The notes under the pieces were generated by a model. That model ran no database searches. It had not been told where the DNA came from and worked only from the letters and a program-made list of their open reading frames with translations. Of a stretch of 22,230 bases of DNA, positions 1 to 10,099 are shown one piece after another (the first letter of the stretch is position 1; every line of letters starts with the position of its first letter). A program made the translations under genes and the position numbers. Source of the stretch: Pelargonium cotyledonis (taxonomy: Eukaryota; Streptophyta; Magnoliopsida; Geraniales; Geraniaceae); NCBI GenBank assembly GCA_036897625.1, contig JAYMTA010001040.1, positions 1 to 22,230 of the forward strand, given 5' to 3'.

Positions 1-622
1 TATATATATGAGCCAACATTTTTTAGCTTATTTTATTGTGTTGTCATCCCTCCCTGGTGGCTTACCCTAGCCAAAAATTAATTGGCTTGGAAACCACAAC
101 TCTCGGGAATGTTATGGTCATTTGCGACTATGAGGTTCATGGTTAGTTCATCATTGAGAAGTTGAAGCTCAAAGAAATGAACTACGAATCTGGATTGCTG
201 TTAATGGGCACCTAGGGTTTTAGATTCTTTCTTCTCGCCCAAATTTCACTTCGTGTTGTGTGCGCAATCATAAGGTTGTTATGGTTTCCTATTTTCCACA
301 GCGCGTTGCGTAAGCGATCGTCAAATTGCTAGGGTTTAGGGTTTTTCCACTTCCTTCAACACCTTGATCGTCTCCTCTGTTACTCGCTCTGGTTTTCACA
401 TGGATTAGTGTTTCTGTGCTAATCAGTCGTACACAAACATATTAGCTCAGTGAGGCTGTGCTAACATTTGGCATTTGGGTTGGTGAAATTGATTGATTTG
501 GCGTTTTTTTACCCTAAATTCCATGTGCTTCTTCTGTTTCTTTCAACTGAAATGTTTTGTATATGGCTCTGTAAATTTTCTTTGGGATGATTTGAAGATT
601 GAACCCTAAAAAAGTACCCGAC
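1..622 (+). promoter_or_regulatory. Promoter and 5' untranslated region of the CCCH zinc-finger gene
   Basis: No convincing protein-coding segment is seen in this stretch. It contains two plant telo-box-like motifs (AGGGTTT core): one at 212-220 and a double one at 331-346. Such motifs are known to cluster close to transcription starts of actively expressed plant genes. The following pyrimidine-rich stretch (about 342-400) resembles a leader. The leader may be interrupted by an intron, because about 280 bases with several upstream ATGs separate the telo boxes from the chosen start codon, but I could not place the splice sites with confidence. The exact transcription start is unknown. Confidence 0.4.
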
Positions 623-3600
623 ATGAGTATTCCTACACCTTTTGGATACGGTGACAATGCTCTTCAATTACAGAATCAAGTTTGGGTTGAACAGAATGAG
701 CATGAAGCTCTCTCTCACATTGACCACAGTGCCTCCGAGAAACATAGAGTTTCTGAATTTCTTCCTAATGCGAGGATGCCTGTTGCACTGAACAGAGAAA
801 TGAAATGTAGATTCATTAAAACCCAATTGTGTGGGAAATTTAATCTGGGTAATTGCCCTTATGGTGACAGGTGCACCTATGCCCATGGAATTGGAGAAAT
901 CCGGAAGCTAGTACCCCAGTGCCAAGTTGTGGCTAGGGAGGGCCATTTTGATGGGACTTGGAATGCTGACCGCAACATGCACAAATGCAGAAAGTTTCAT
1001 AATGGTGGAATGTGCAACTATGGGGACAGATGCCGTTTCCTTCATGACATTCCCAAGAAGCTGCAGGAAGATTGGTTGAGGGAAAGTCCAGATACAATTG
1101 ATGTGGCTAATGCGAAAGGGCACCGCATAAATGGGTCAGGTCCATTTGAATGCAATACTGCTAGGAATTCATCTTTGCATGCCACACAGCTGAATTCTAA
1201 ACCAGTGATTCATAAAACAAGGCTCTGTAACAAGTGGCAGCTGACTGGTGCCTGCCGGTTTGGCAATATATGTATCTTTGCTCATGGAAAAGCAGGTATC
1301 TAGAACTACTTAGTTTTATGATTGCTGGTTTTCAAAGTTTACATATCCTCCCTGAGTATGTCAATAAGTGTTGTGTAATCTTCCTGATGATAGTTTAATA
1401 TTCACATATTGACTGAACATTTTTTTATTGATCTTCAGTTTCACTTATAGGTTATGATAATTTGTGTCATCTAATATTCTTCGAACTTGGAAAAGATCAC
1501 TACATATGATATTCTTATGTAGAAAACATGTGGACTTCATTGATCATGCAGTAACTTTGGGTTGTCAACTATTGTGGAATACTTTGTGCTTTAAAGCTAA
1601 GTTAGTTATCAAAGATAATTGAATGATGAAAACTAATTCATATCATATTTACTTATTTAAGAGGTGGCAATTCATAAAACTTGAATTATACGTGTATTAT
1701 TTAGTCATGGTTATAGATTATGGTACATAGCCATACTAGTATGTCAGACTTAGTAATCTTAAGTTTGGAGTCAATGCCATTCAATGTGTTCAGATATCGC
1801 TGTAAAGTTGTGTGCATGTTTCATATCTTTCGCACAGGTAACTGAGAAATTGGTAACCATGCTCTTTTGTTCTTTGCCCATTGGTTGAGGCATATTTTCA
1901 TCTTTCATAATGATATTTGCTTTGTTAGTTTATTCAGTGTCATGGGTGAATAGGACATACATTCATCTTTTTACGAGAGAAATGAAAGCTTTTTTTTGCA
2001 TGTTGTCGAATGTCCACTAAAACTGAATAGCTCCTTTGGACCATTGCATTTGATGTGATAAAAGGAGACCCTTAACAAAAAAAAAAAAAAAAAGGGAACC
2101 TTATATTGTTTTGTGTCAAAGAAGGATCAAGCCATTATCTCGTTATGCATTCATCTGGTCCTCTATTGGTGATGGACGTTATGACTGCAACTTCTTTATT
2201 GGCACAATGCTGGATGATGGTATTTCTAGATTGGATATGATTTATTACAATGCTAGGGAAACAACTTTTGGTTCCCTGATGTTCATTGAATGCCTAACAA
2301 CTGTGAAGCTCAGTGGTCAAGGCCCTACAAGTGAGTCCAAAACTTCTTAACCGTGAAAAAATACAATAAATGCCCACTGATTTATAAACAAATAAGCTTT
2401 ATCACTAGTGGCAGATGTCTGATGCTTTCTAATACGGCTACATACTAACATACATATATTTATTCATGGACATGCTTGTATTATCATTGCTTAGTTTTGT
2501 GCTTGCTGATTCTCGCATCCTCTCAGGGAGTCAGATTAGGTGTTTACAAGTAATCTTCCTAATAAAAGTTGTGTTGATGCAGATGATAATTCATGTGCAT
2601 CTATTTTGCCAACTTTCTTCTGTGATGTATATTTTAACTTCCACTTATAGACTATAATAATATGCATCAACACTCATTGCACGAACTTGGAAAAGGCGAG
2701 GTTAATGTGCAGTATGAACTCCTTGTTTGGAAAATGTTGAGCTTCTGGGTTAATGGTCTCTACAATGGACATAAAACAAGTTTGGGTTTTCTATTATTGT
2801 CTTAAAACTTTGCTCACTTAACTAGAGTAGCTTTCTGAGATAATTGAGTCAGAAAGTTCTTTAAATTCTTATTAACATTTTAGATTCTGGTTGGACAATC
2901 ATATGTAATTGTGGCTACCAGAGGTTGCATTTGAGTAAATAGTGTTAAGTTTGGACTTAATGTCACTCAAAATGGCAGATAACGTTGTACAATTATTGTA
3001 TTATTTTTACCGCATAAGTTGTTATCCATTACAGCTGGTAACCATGTTCTTTCATTCCTGATCCATTGATTAGTATTTGTTTGTCTTCAAAATGCAATTA
3101 AACCGATATGCAATGAATTTTTAGCAGTGGCTACTTCTTTGCTCTACATGTGTTTTTTCCAACTACTAGAACTGAATGGCTTGACTGGGGTTTTGCATTT
3201 GAAGTTGCGAATCTGTTGCAACTGGGGCCATTGCTTGTCCATATTTTGGAACCGTGATAGAGAAAGGTGGCCTTGATCAAATTAATTTATCAAAGATGAA
3301 TGGCTTTATATATCTTGACCTGGTTGATCTCCATTTGCTGTTTAATAGCCGTATTCTAGACTACGAGATCTGTAGACAATAATTTTTGGTTGGCTGATGT
3401 TGATCCTTGTTTTCATTTTCAGAGCTACAGAACTCTGGCTACCACACTGCAGCTGAATCCAAGAATGTATGCAGTAGGAGTGTTTTTCCAGGTGATCGAG
3501 TTGGAAGGCCTAGTAATTCGGTGATGGTGAGTACTGTTAGTGAGCAAGCATCGGGTGTGAAGTGCATATTCAAGTGGCATGGAGTTGGGAAGATCAGTGG

Positions 3601-3646
3601 CATATATGCTGATTGGATTGATGATGCGCCTGATAGTTGCGGATAG
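623..3646 (+). CDS. CCCH-type zinc finger protein with three fingers (two exons)
   Basis: Exons 623-1295 and 3423-3646 join in phase 1 across a GT-AG intron and give 298 residues. Three fingers are visible: C70-C78-C84-H88 (C-x7-C-x5-C-x3-H), and C122-C131-C137-H141 and C202-C211-C217-H221 (both C-x8-C-x5-C-x3-H). Tandem CCCH fingers bind RNA, often AU-rich elements or single-stranded RNA, so a post-transcriptional role is likely. The second exon ends in a conserved-looking tail, KISGIYADWIDD, which I recognise from plant CCCH proteins of the Arabidopsis C3H39/C3H12 kind; this supports the splice choice. The start is the first ATG in frame; the frame is open a little further upstream but only from a TTG. 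Without splicing, translation stops at 1301-1303, six codons past the donor. The 2.1-kb intron holds an internal duplication and a broken copy of finger 3. Family assignment is firm; target RNAs are unknown. Confidence 0.86.
2077..2093 (+). repeat. Poly(A) tract in the CCCH intron
   Basis: This is a run of 17 A, flanked by the similar words AGACCCTT and GGAACCTT. It lies where the homology between the two intron copies becomes hard to follow, so it may mark a small insertion. It is otherwise a simple-sequence tract. Confidence 0.6.
2314..2478 (+). pseudogene. Decayed duplicate of the third CCCH finger exon, inside the intron
   Basis: The segment at 2373-2414 aligns with the exon-1 stretch 1202-1240 that leads into finger 3, and 2407-2478 follows the finger-coding part (shared AGTGGCAG, then similar bases up to TTCATGGA). 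The codons for the first two cysteines of the finger are replaced and the frame contains stops, so it cannot encode a working finger. A CAG acceptor-like site at 2311-2313 lies where the active acceptor (3420-3422) falls in the other copy. I infer that an intron-plus-finger-exon unit was duplicated and one finger copy has since decayed. Confidence 0.55.
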
Positions 3647-4485
3647 CTTATATATGGAGCAATGCAGAGAGCTGAATTTGAGTTTGATTTGTGTGGATGA
3701 TGGTTTGGTTTCTCACTTCCTTGCCGAACGATTTTGTATGTACATAAGTTTTTGTTGTGATATCCAAGTTCACTCAGAACATGATTTACCAATCAACGTA
3801 TGACTGTATGTCTCTCCTTGCTATCCCTAGTGATGCATTTGAATCACACTAGAAACTAGAAAGGGAATTGATTTCAATGTGTCATAATTTGTTGTTTTTT
3901 TAGCGAAATTTCAAGTATTATTAAATTCGATCAAAGTCCAGCATGGTCATGATCTCGGATGGGGCTAACAGTTCAATCCGAGTTACAGGACAGTGGACAC
4001 TATATTGTACATCTTCACTTCTTATTTGGGCTTGATTTGGATTTGGACCATGGATTGGCCAACACAGCCCAAATTTGCTTGAACGGCTTTAAAATTTTCA
4101 ACCATCTTGAGTTGACTTATGACAAAGTATCTTCTTCTTTTAAACAATATAAATCGCAACGTTGATCAATCTATGGAGGATAAAGAACTGGTCAAGAAAT
4201 GAATTGGGTAGTTGGTTAAAATCTCTCCTCATCTCTCCAAGGTATATCCCAATTTTTGTTTTGTTTTTGGTTTTGGTAGTGAATGACTTTTATAACTCTC
4301 GAAGCCAATTTCCAATGTCAAACCTGCCGCTTGGTTTCTGTGATTCAATATTTGTACTCTTGAGTCATGTTGATGATTTTGCGAACTGATTTCCAGAAAC
4401 CATTGATTTTTGTTGTTGTTGAATCTGTAGTCTTGAATGTTTTTACTGAACTGGGTCATGATCTGTTTTGTATGTTGATTTCCAG
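3647..4485 (+). other. Intergenic region with candidate promoter and first 5' UTR intron of the NB-ARC gene
   Basis: The first 150-200 bases are presumably the 3' UTR of the CCCH gene. A perfect 7-bp stem (3954-3960 with 3976-3982) lies in the spacer. A WRKY-type W-box core (TTGACT, 4112-4117) and a TATA-like TATAAAT (4148-4154) precede a short stretch ending in a good donor (CAAG then GTATAT at 4242). A T-rich stretch ending in TTTCCAG (4485) would close a 244-bp leader intron. Plant NB-ARC genes often carry leader introns, but these sites are inferred. No protein is supported. Confidence 0.35.
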
Positions 4486-5079
4486 GATCCAGTGCTCGAG
4501 TTTGTCTTTTTTCACTTGATTGGTGGTGATTTTGGATACTGGGTATTGGGTGTTAATGACATGTGGGAAGCAAAAGTTTTTGAAGTCATAGTGAGTTGGA
4601 GACTTTTTATCCATTCCTTGGAAATGGTTTGCATTTCGGGGCCTTTATTTTATAGTTGAGCAAGCATAATGTGCTCATTTTTTGTTATCTTTGATTTCTG
4701 GTGGACCAGTCATGAGATTCTACGGGTATTTTCAGTATTATGATCTGCTGATTCGTGAATGCCAGTTGATATAATTCTCGATGAGTACATTTGAGTTTTC
4801 AGAAGTCTCAAATTTCACAGGAACCTATCAAGCGTGCTTTTCATGCTTGGCTTCTGATTCTTGTAATTGGAGGGTATTGTATGGATGTTGTACATTGTCG
4901 ATAAGAATTTGGTTTACTCCCGCTTGGGAGCTCCAACGACTACACTGATGTTAAGGAGATCAGCTTTATAATTCATTTACAGTGGATGTATCCGGATTGT
5001 TCGTATGGGTTCTTGAGAGCACAATTATAAATGGAAAGCATCTGCAGATAACACCGATTGCTCCACATTTTTACCAAAT
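4486..5079 (+). other. Leader region upstream of the NB-ARC gene
   Basis: No coding segment is supported. If transcribed unspliced this stretch would place many ATGs ahead of the real start. A second leader intron is possible, from the donor GTGAGT at 4591 to the acceptor CTGCAG at 5042-5047, which would leave about 32 bases before the start codon at 5080. This is a guess from splice signals only. Confidence 0.3.
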
Positions 5080-8000
5080 ATGGATGCTTTGCAAGTTGTT
5101 TCCTCGGCCACAGAGATAATTACATGTATGATAGGTGCTGTTGGTGCACTAGAACAGGCCTATAGGAATCTTGATGAAGCTCCAAAGAGAATCCGAAGCC
5201 TAGAAGAATTTGTGTGCGATCTAGAGAATTTGACACGCCGAATCAGGCAAAAGCATGTCCACAAACTTCATAACCCCCAATTTGATTACCAGATTCAGAG
5301 CTTGGCTGCCCTGATAGAACGGCTTCATCCAAACATCAGGAAGGCAAGAAGGATAGTATCGAGAAGTAAGTTTAAGAACTTGGCAAAGGTTGTATGGAGT
5401 TCCATGGCTGGAGACCCACTTGGGAAACTAATCAATTCAATCAAGGATGACTTGAACTGGTGGCTTGAATCTCAAAGATTAGCCCAAAGTGTTGAGAAAG
5501 TCATAGAATCGACTGCAAAAAATATCCCAGTGCGATTGAAGATAAAGACTGAACAAGGCTATCCAGTTTCTAGTAAATGTAACTTTGTGAGGAATTTACT
5601 AGAGCAAGAAGGATCCCATCGTGTCATTCTAATTGTTGGTTTGTCTGGTATGGGGAAGTCATGTTTGGCTCGTCAAGTAGCTTCTGATCCTCCAATGAAT
5701 TTTTTGGATGGAACAGTTGAAATTGGGTTTGGACAATGGTGCAGTAGAGCTGCTTGTAATGGAAATAAAAAGGAATACCAGAAGCGTTTGGCTCGTAAAA
5801 TTAGCAACTTTCTTGTGCAGATTGGGTTTTGGAAGAAAATAAGAGATGAGAACAGTGGAGATCTTGAGTATATATCTTGCTTGCTTCAAGAAGCTTTGTA
5901 TGGGAAGAGTATCTTAATTCTTATGGATGATGTATGGGAACAGGATATAATTGAGCGTTTTGCAAAGCTGTACGATAATGATTGCAAGTACTTGGTAACA
6001 ACAAGAAATGAAGCTGTCTATGAAATAACAGAAGCTGAGAAGGTAGAGTTAAACAAACACGACATCAGAGAAATAAGCAAGTCAATCCTTTTGTATCACA
6101 GCCTCCTTAGCGAGGAGGAACTGCCGGTATGTACTGAATTCTTTAACTTTGATGATTAAGTTATACAATGGCATGGCTATATAATATATATGCTGCTTTT
6201 GTGTTTATTCATCAAGATATATGAATAATGAAAGCCTGACTATATTTTCATTCCGCTTTGAATTTCAGGGTATGTGAAAGGAGTCTTTCCATCCTGTCTA
6301 TATTTTCATTCTGCTTTGAATTTCACTGGACCACCCTATCTTGATTGATTCGGTTTTTGTTTATTCAACCCATTTAACAATTTATTGATGTTTTCTTATT
6401 GTAGGATGTCACAGTGAGCTTACTTGAACGCTGTGGTCACCACCCTCTGACAGTTGCTGTTATGGGTAAGGCTCTGAGGAAAGAATTAAGAGCTGAAAAA
6501 TGGGAAAAGGCAATAACTAACCTATCCACCTATGCTACTTGTGCACCTGGTCCTATCTCTTATGTGAATGAGAAAGAAGCAGAGAACACGGTAACTGTTT
6601 TTGGGTCATTTGAGTTTAGTCTAGAAGCAATGCCTGGGGACTCCAGACAGCTCTTCACAGCTCTCGCTGCTCTTGCATGGACTGAACCAGTACCAGAAGC
6701 TTGTTTGGAGGCTTTGTGGTCAGTTCTGATGCAGGATAGCTTGTTCCCTCTCGTAGTATGCAAGCTTGTCGAAGGCTCTTTGCTGATGAAAACTGAAATG
6801 TATTCTTCCTACCAAGTGCATGACATGGTTTCTCTATACCTTGATAACAAGACAAATGATTCCGTGGAGATGCTACTAAATAAAGCTACAACTGAAGAAA
6901 CAGCCCTCATCTGCCCTTGGCTCCTGATTTTTGGGAAAGAGAACATCAAAAGCATTGCTGGGAAAAAGATAGAGTTTTTCCTTAGTGTCTTAGAAGAAAA
7001 GCAGACAGTTATCACCTTGGAGGCCATCAATCAGGCTCTAATGGCTAGCGAGTCAATTTCTGAACTTGAAGCCAGTAGAGCAAGATTCAGTAGCATTTTG
7101 GGACCTAGAATTGCAGAGCTAATATCAAATGATTCCCTGAGTTTGATTGCAGTATCTGCCGAAGCTATTACAAATGTATTCAATAAGAGTGATTATTGCA
7201 ATTATTTCCCTTCCCTTGAGACCTTTGGCATGGTTCATAAGCTGGCTCGTATAATAGGGAACTGTGAGGATCCCATGATCCAAGTTAACATTTTTACCAT
7301 CCTTGCAAAGCTGGCAGAATTCGGAAGCTCGGAGACAGTAGATGAGGTGCTTCAAAGCATTCCTTTTGATCAGCTGGCCAATTTACTCTCTCCTGATGCT
7401 GAGGAATGGCATGAGAGCATGTTTACTATATTGATGTCACTGACCAAAGCTGGAAAGTCAAAAGCTGTTGAAAGAATGTTCGCCTTTGAGATTGAGAAGA
7501 ATCTTATTAGAATTCTTGAGAATGGATCTGAAGTAGCACAACACGACGCCATTGTGACACTGAAGACATTTTATGAGCTCTCAGGCCATCCTCCAAATGG
7601 TTCCCTTGGAACCACTAATCTAAACCTTCTGCCATGGCAAGCAAGGCTTCGTTTGGAAAGATACGTGTCGTCTGATAAGAATATTCCCCTTTCCCCAAAG
7701 TTTCAGAGTTTTGAAGATCTGATTCAGAAATTGCTTGACACTGATAGCAAGCATGGTTTGGAGGCAATGCAAGATCTCATACCGATGATTGAGAAAACGG
7801 GAGATCCAGGAATCAGGGATATGATTCTACAAAGCCCACTTACCAAACGACTATCAGAACTCTTGCAACATGGGAATCCACAGCAAAATTCTCTGAGGTC
7901 ACAGTCTGCGTTTTTACTAATGAAGCTAGCTTGCTCTGGTGGAGAACCATGCATTAAGAAGTTTCTTGAGTATGATATCATACCAGAGCTGGTTAAGATG

Positions 8001-8504
8001 ATGCAATGCAATGTTGCGGAGTTGCAGGATTCAGCATACACAGCCCTGCACCAGATGCTCTTTGGCAACGGTGGGTTCCTCGTTTTAAACAGTATCTCCA
8101 AGATGGGTCTCATAGAAAAGATGGCTCGTTCAATCGAGAGCAAATCATTGAAGACACGAGAGGTGAATGTGCAGTGTGTCCTAGACATTGTTGAACTGGG
8201 AAACAAATCCATCTTAGAGCGGATGTTTTCTTTGCAAGTGGTGGAGAAGCTTGTGAAAGTAGACAAGGCGAGCGGAGGCTCTGGTGAAACTCTGGTTGGA
8301 TTTCTCAAGGGTGTAGATAAGTGCAAGCATCTTTCAGTTGCCGAGAGAAGGGTGATGAAGCAACTAGTGGTTAGGAAGGCCAGGATCGCCTTGAAAGGCT
8401 ATAAATTTGAAGGCCGGGTTTTAGCAGCTTTAGATGCTTATATATCTGATGGATCAAAAGGTGCTAGTAGCAGTGGAACTGGTGGTAAACACCGAAAGCT
8501 GTAG
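5080..8504 (+). CDS. NB-ARC protein with C-terminal armadillo-like repeats (CC-NB-ARM), two exons
   Basis: Exons 5080-6126 and 6405-8504 join in phase 0 (GTATGT donor, TTGTAG acceptor) to give 1,048 residues. Residues 1-150 form a helical, coiled-coil-like domain. The NB-ARC follows: P-loop GLSGMGKS (187-194), kinase-2 ILILMDDVW (278-286), RNBS-B YLVTTR (304-309), the GLPL-equivalent GHHPLTVAVMG (360-370, spanning the exon joint region) and a winged-helix end with VHD (487-489) in place of MHD. From about 510 to 1030 there are no leucine-rich repeats; instead amphipathic helices recur in armadillo/HEAT style, followed by a basic, Gly/Ser-rich tail. NB-ARC domains are nucleotide-controlled switches and here probably gate a scaffold, plausibly in immunity or cell-death control; the partner is unknown. 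All nucleotide-binding motifs look intact. The domain reading is good; the repeat class is judged by eye and could be HEAT or TPR-like. Confidence 0.85.
6240..6325 (+). repeat. 28-bp direct repeat in the NB-ARC gene intron
   Basis: The words at 6240-6267 and 6298-6325 match at 27 of 28 positions with a 58-bp offset, inside the 278-bp intron. The first copy is followed by G, completing a TTTCAG acceptor at 6263-6268; the second copy is followed by C, so it lacks the acceptor. Confidence 0.8.
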
Positions 8505-8675
8505 CAGAAATTCTGAGCCTGTAACTTAGAGGTGAGTCATATTTTTCACTACACATGTCCATGATTACTTGATTCGTTAGGTTGATAAATTCATAAATTA
8601 CATGTCAAAGACTTAGCAATAACAATACATCAATGACAATGAGACCATAGATTTTTCGGAAGATGAATCCTTCCT
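8505..8675. other. Convergent 3' intergenic spacer
   Basis: These 171 bp separate the stop codon of the NB-ARC gene (+) from that of the purple acid phosphatase gene (-). The two 3' UTRs must be very short or overlap. A strong donor-like AGAG then GTGAGT lies at 8532 on +, so a spliced 3' UTR of the NB-ARC gene reaching into the phosphatase gene is possible. No clear poly(A) signal was identified. Confidence 0.4.
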
Positions 8676-10099
8676 CTAGAATGAAGAATAGAGTTGCTTG
8701 GCTATATGGAAATCATGCAGAACTTTGCCAAAAACATCATAGAAGATAATATATGCTTCAGTCTGTGTTAGTTGCATGGACATGAAACCTTGGCCATCAT
8801 AGTAGAATTTCACACCATCCTTATTCAATTTGTCTATGTCCCCTTTCCATGCTTTGGATCCACCACCACTGGTCAAAAACTCTATTGCGCTGTCTCTGTA
8901 AATATATTCTCAATTAGTTAGTGATCAATATTATACGTACATCTTTCAATAAATTGTAGGAATGATGATTTTATAACACCTTGTGCTGCTAGTAATGCGC
9001 TCCAAGCAGTGGTCATGCCCATTTATGTACACATCAACATTGTGCGACTGCAAAGTTCAATCAAAGAAAATCTTCAAAACTGTTTTATTTTTTCTGTGCG
9101 TGCGGACTATTAATCATTAGCTAGTGGCTAGTACCTCGAGGATTGGCAGAAGATGAGAAACGAGCTCCTTGGTGGCTCGATGATGGCCAATGCTTTTGAT
9201 TGTGTGATGTCCGACGACTATTTTCCAGTGTGCCACTGATTTTGCCAAACCCTGTTCCAGGTCCTTGAGGATCTTTGAGATGTACTTTTCCCTGGGAAGC
9301 ACTCCTCTCCAATCATAACTGTGTTTGTTCGGCTTCCTAAAATACTTATCCAAGAAAGGAGTGGTATCAACAAAGAAAAAATCCGCAATTCCTGAGAGGA
9401 AGTGAAAGAGAGAAGCATCAGGTTAGTACTTTGTGCAACATATCAGTTTATGAAGATGTTAAATTTTACCTGTTTCGAGAAGAAAAGATCTTTTGCAGAG
9501 CCATCGACTGTCCATCTTTCTAAGATGAGGGCTCAACTGTGCCTCCACGCTTCCTCTGTAGTCGTGGTTGCCCAAAACTGAAAACCAAAATGTGAATGTT
9601 CAGGACTACATAAAATCCCATATGATCAGATTTGGAAAAGGAAAAAAGGTTGTCGGAACTTACTGCTATACCATTGTTGTTGCAGAGTATAGATTCCGGA
9701 AAATGAGTCTTGTAACTGAGGGTCATGAATGCTGCTCAATCCGTTATCATAAAAGTTGTCTCCGGTTGAGACTACGAAATCAACTTTCAATGTCTCTCCT
9801 ACCATTCCCATCTAGGGTACAAAACAAGATTCTCATGCTAATTTGATTGAATTACAATAGAGATGCAGAGAAGAAAGATACATATATGATATATGTATAG
9901 ATATATATACCTGACGAGCGACTTCAGACTGATTGTACCTTCCCTTTCTTCCCCAATCACCAACCACCAGAAGGCTGAGGGAGCCATCTTCTTTGACAGG
10001 GTGCTCGAATCGCTCAAGCTCGGCTGATACATGAAGAAACCACATGAACCAGCAGCACAACAGCCATGAAAGTGAGGTGGTGCTCATGGTCATGGTCAT
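8676..10099 (-). CDS. PAP: Purple acid phosphatase, low-molecular-weight type (six exons)
   Basis: Six exons on the - strand, 10099-9911, 9811-9664, 9577-9470, 9391-9135, 9047-8980 and 8895-8676, join in phase to give 329 residues, the usual size of plant PAP3/PAP8/PAP17-type enzymes. A hydrophobic stretch (about residues 8-26) is a signal peptide, so the product is probably secreted or vacuolar. All five metal-ligand motifs are present: GDWG (D48), GDNFY (D81, Y84), GNHD (N116), VVGHH (H210) and GHDH (H245, H247). The enzyme hydrolyses phosphate esters at a dinuclear iron/metal centre; some members also show peroxidase activity and respond to phosphate starvation. No P1BS element was found by eye in the 400 bases upstream. 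The start is one of three in-frame ATGs (10099, 10093, 10087); the outermost is given. Resemblance looks closest to PAP3/PAP8, from memory. Confidence 0.93.

Larger units (their letters stand above)
1202..3403 (+). repeat. Old tandem segmental duplication inside the CCCH gene
   Basis: Two collinear, diverged copies of one segment lie head to tail. Copy A covers about 1202-2285 (end of exon 1 plus the first part of the intron) and copy B about 2373-3403. Anchors read by eye, in the same order in both: AGTGGCAG at 1233 and 2407; TAGTTTT at 1311 and 2492; TAATCTTCCT at 1377 and 2551; CGAACTTGGAAAAG at 1482 and 2682 (identical); GATAATTGA at 1614 and 2839; TAAGTTTGGA at 1760 and 2946; TGGTAACCATG at 1851 and 3036 (identical); TTGCATTTGA at 2044 and 3193. 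The offset stays between 1.11 and 1.23 kb, drifting with small indels. Confidence 0.75.

Noticed and set aside
2111-2350. Possible middle exon of the CCCH gene
   Set aside because: An acceptor-like CAG at 2313 and a donor-like GTGAGT at 2330 would frame a 17-base exon, but including it shifts the last exon out of the frame that encodes the conserved KISGIYADWIDD tail.
3950-3990. tRNA-like segment with GTTCAATCC
   Set aside because: The word resembles a T-loop, but no 5-bp T-stem or cloverleaf can be folded around it; only a simple 7-bp hairpin remains.
7724-8326. 200-codon - frame opposite the ARM-repeat part of the NB-ARC gene
   Set aside because: It is a mirror of strongly supported coding sequence on + and has no independent features.
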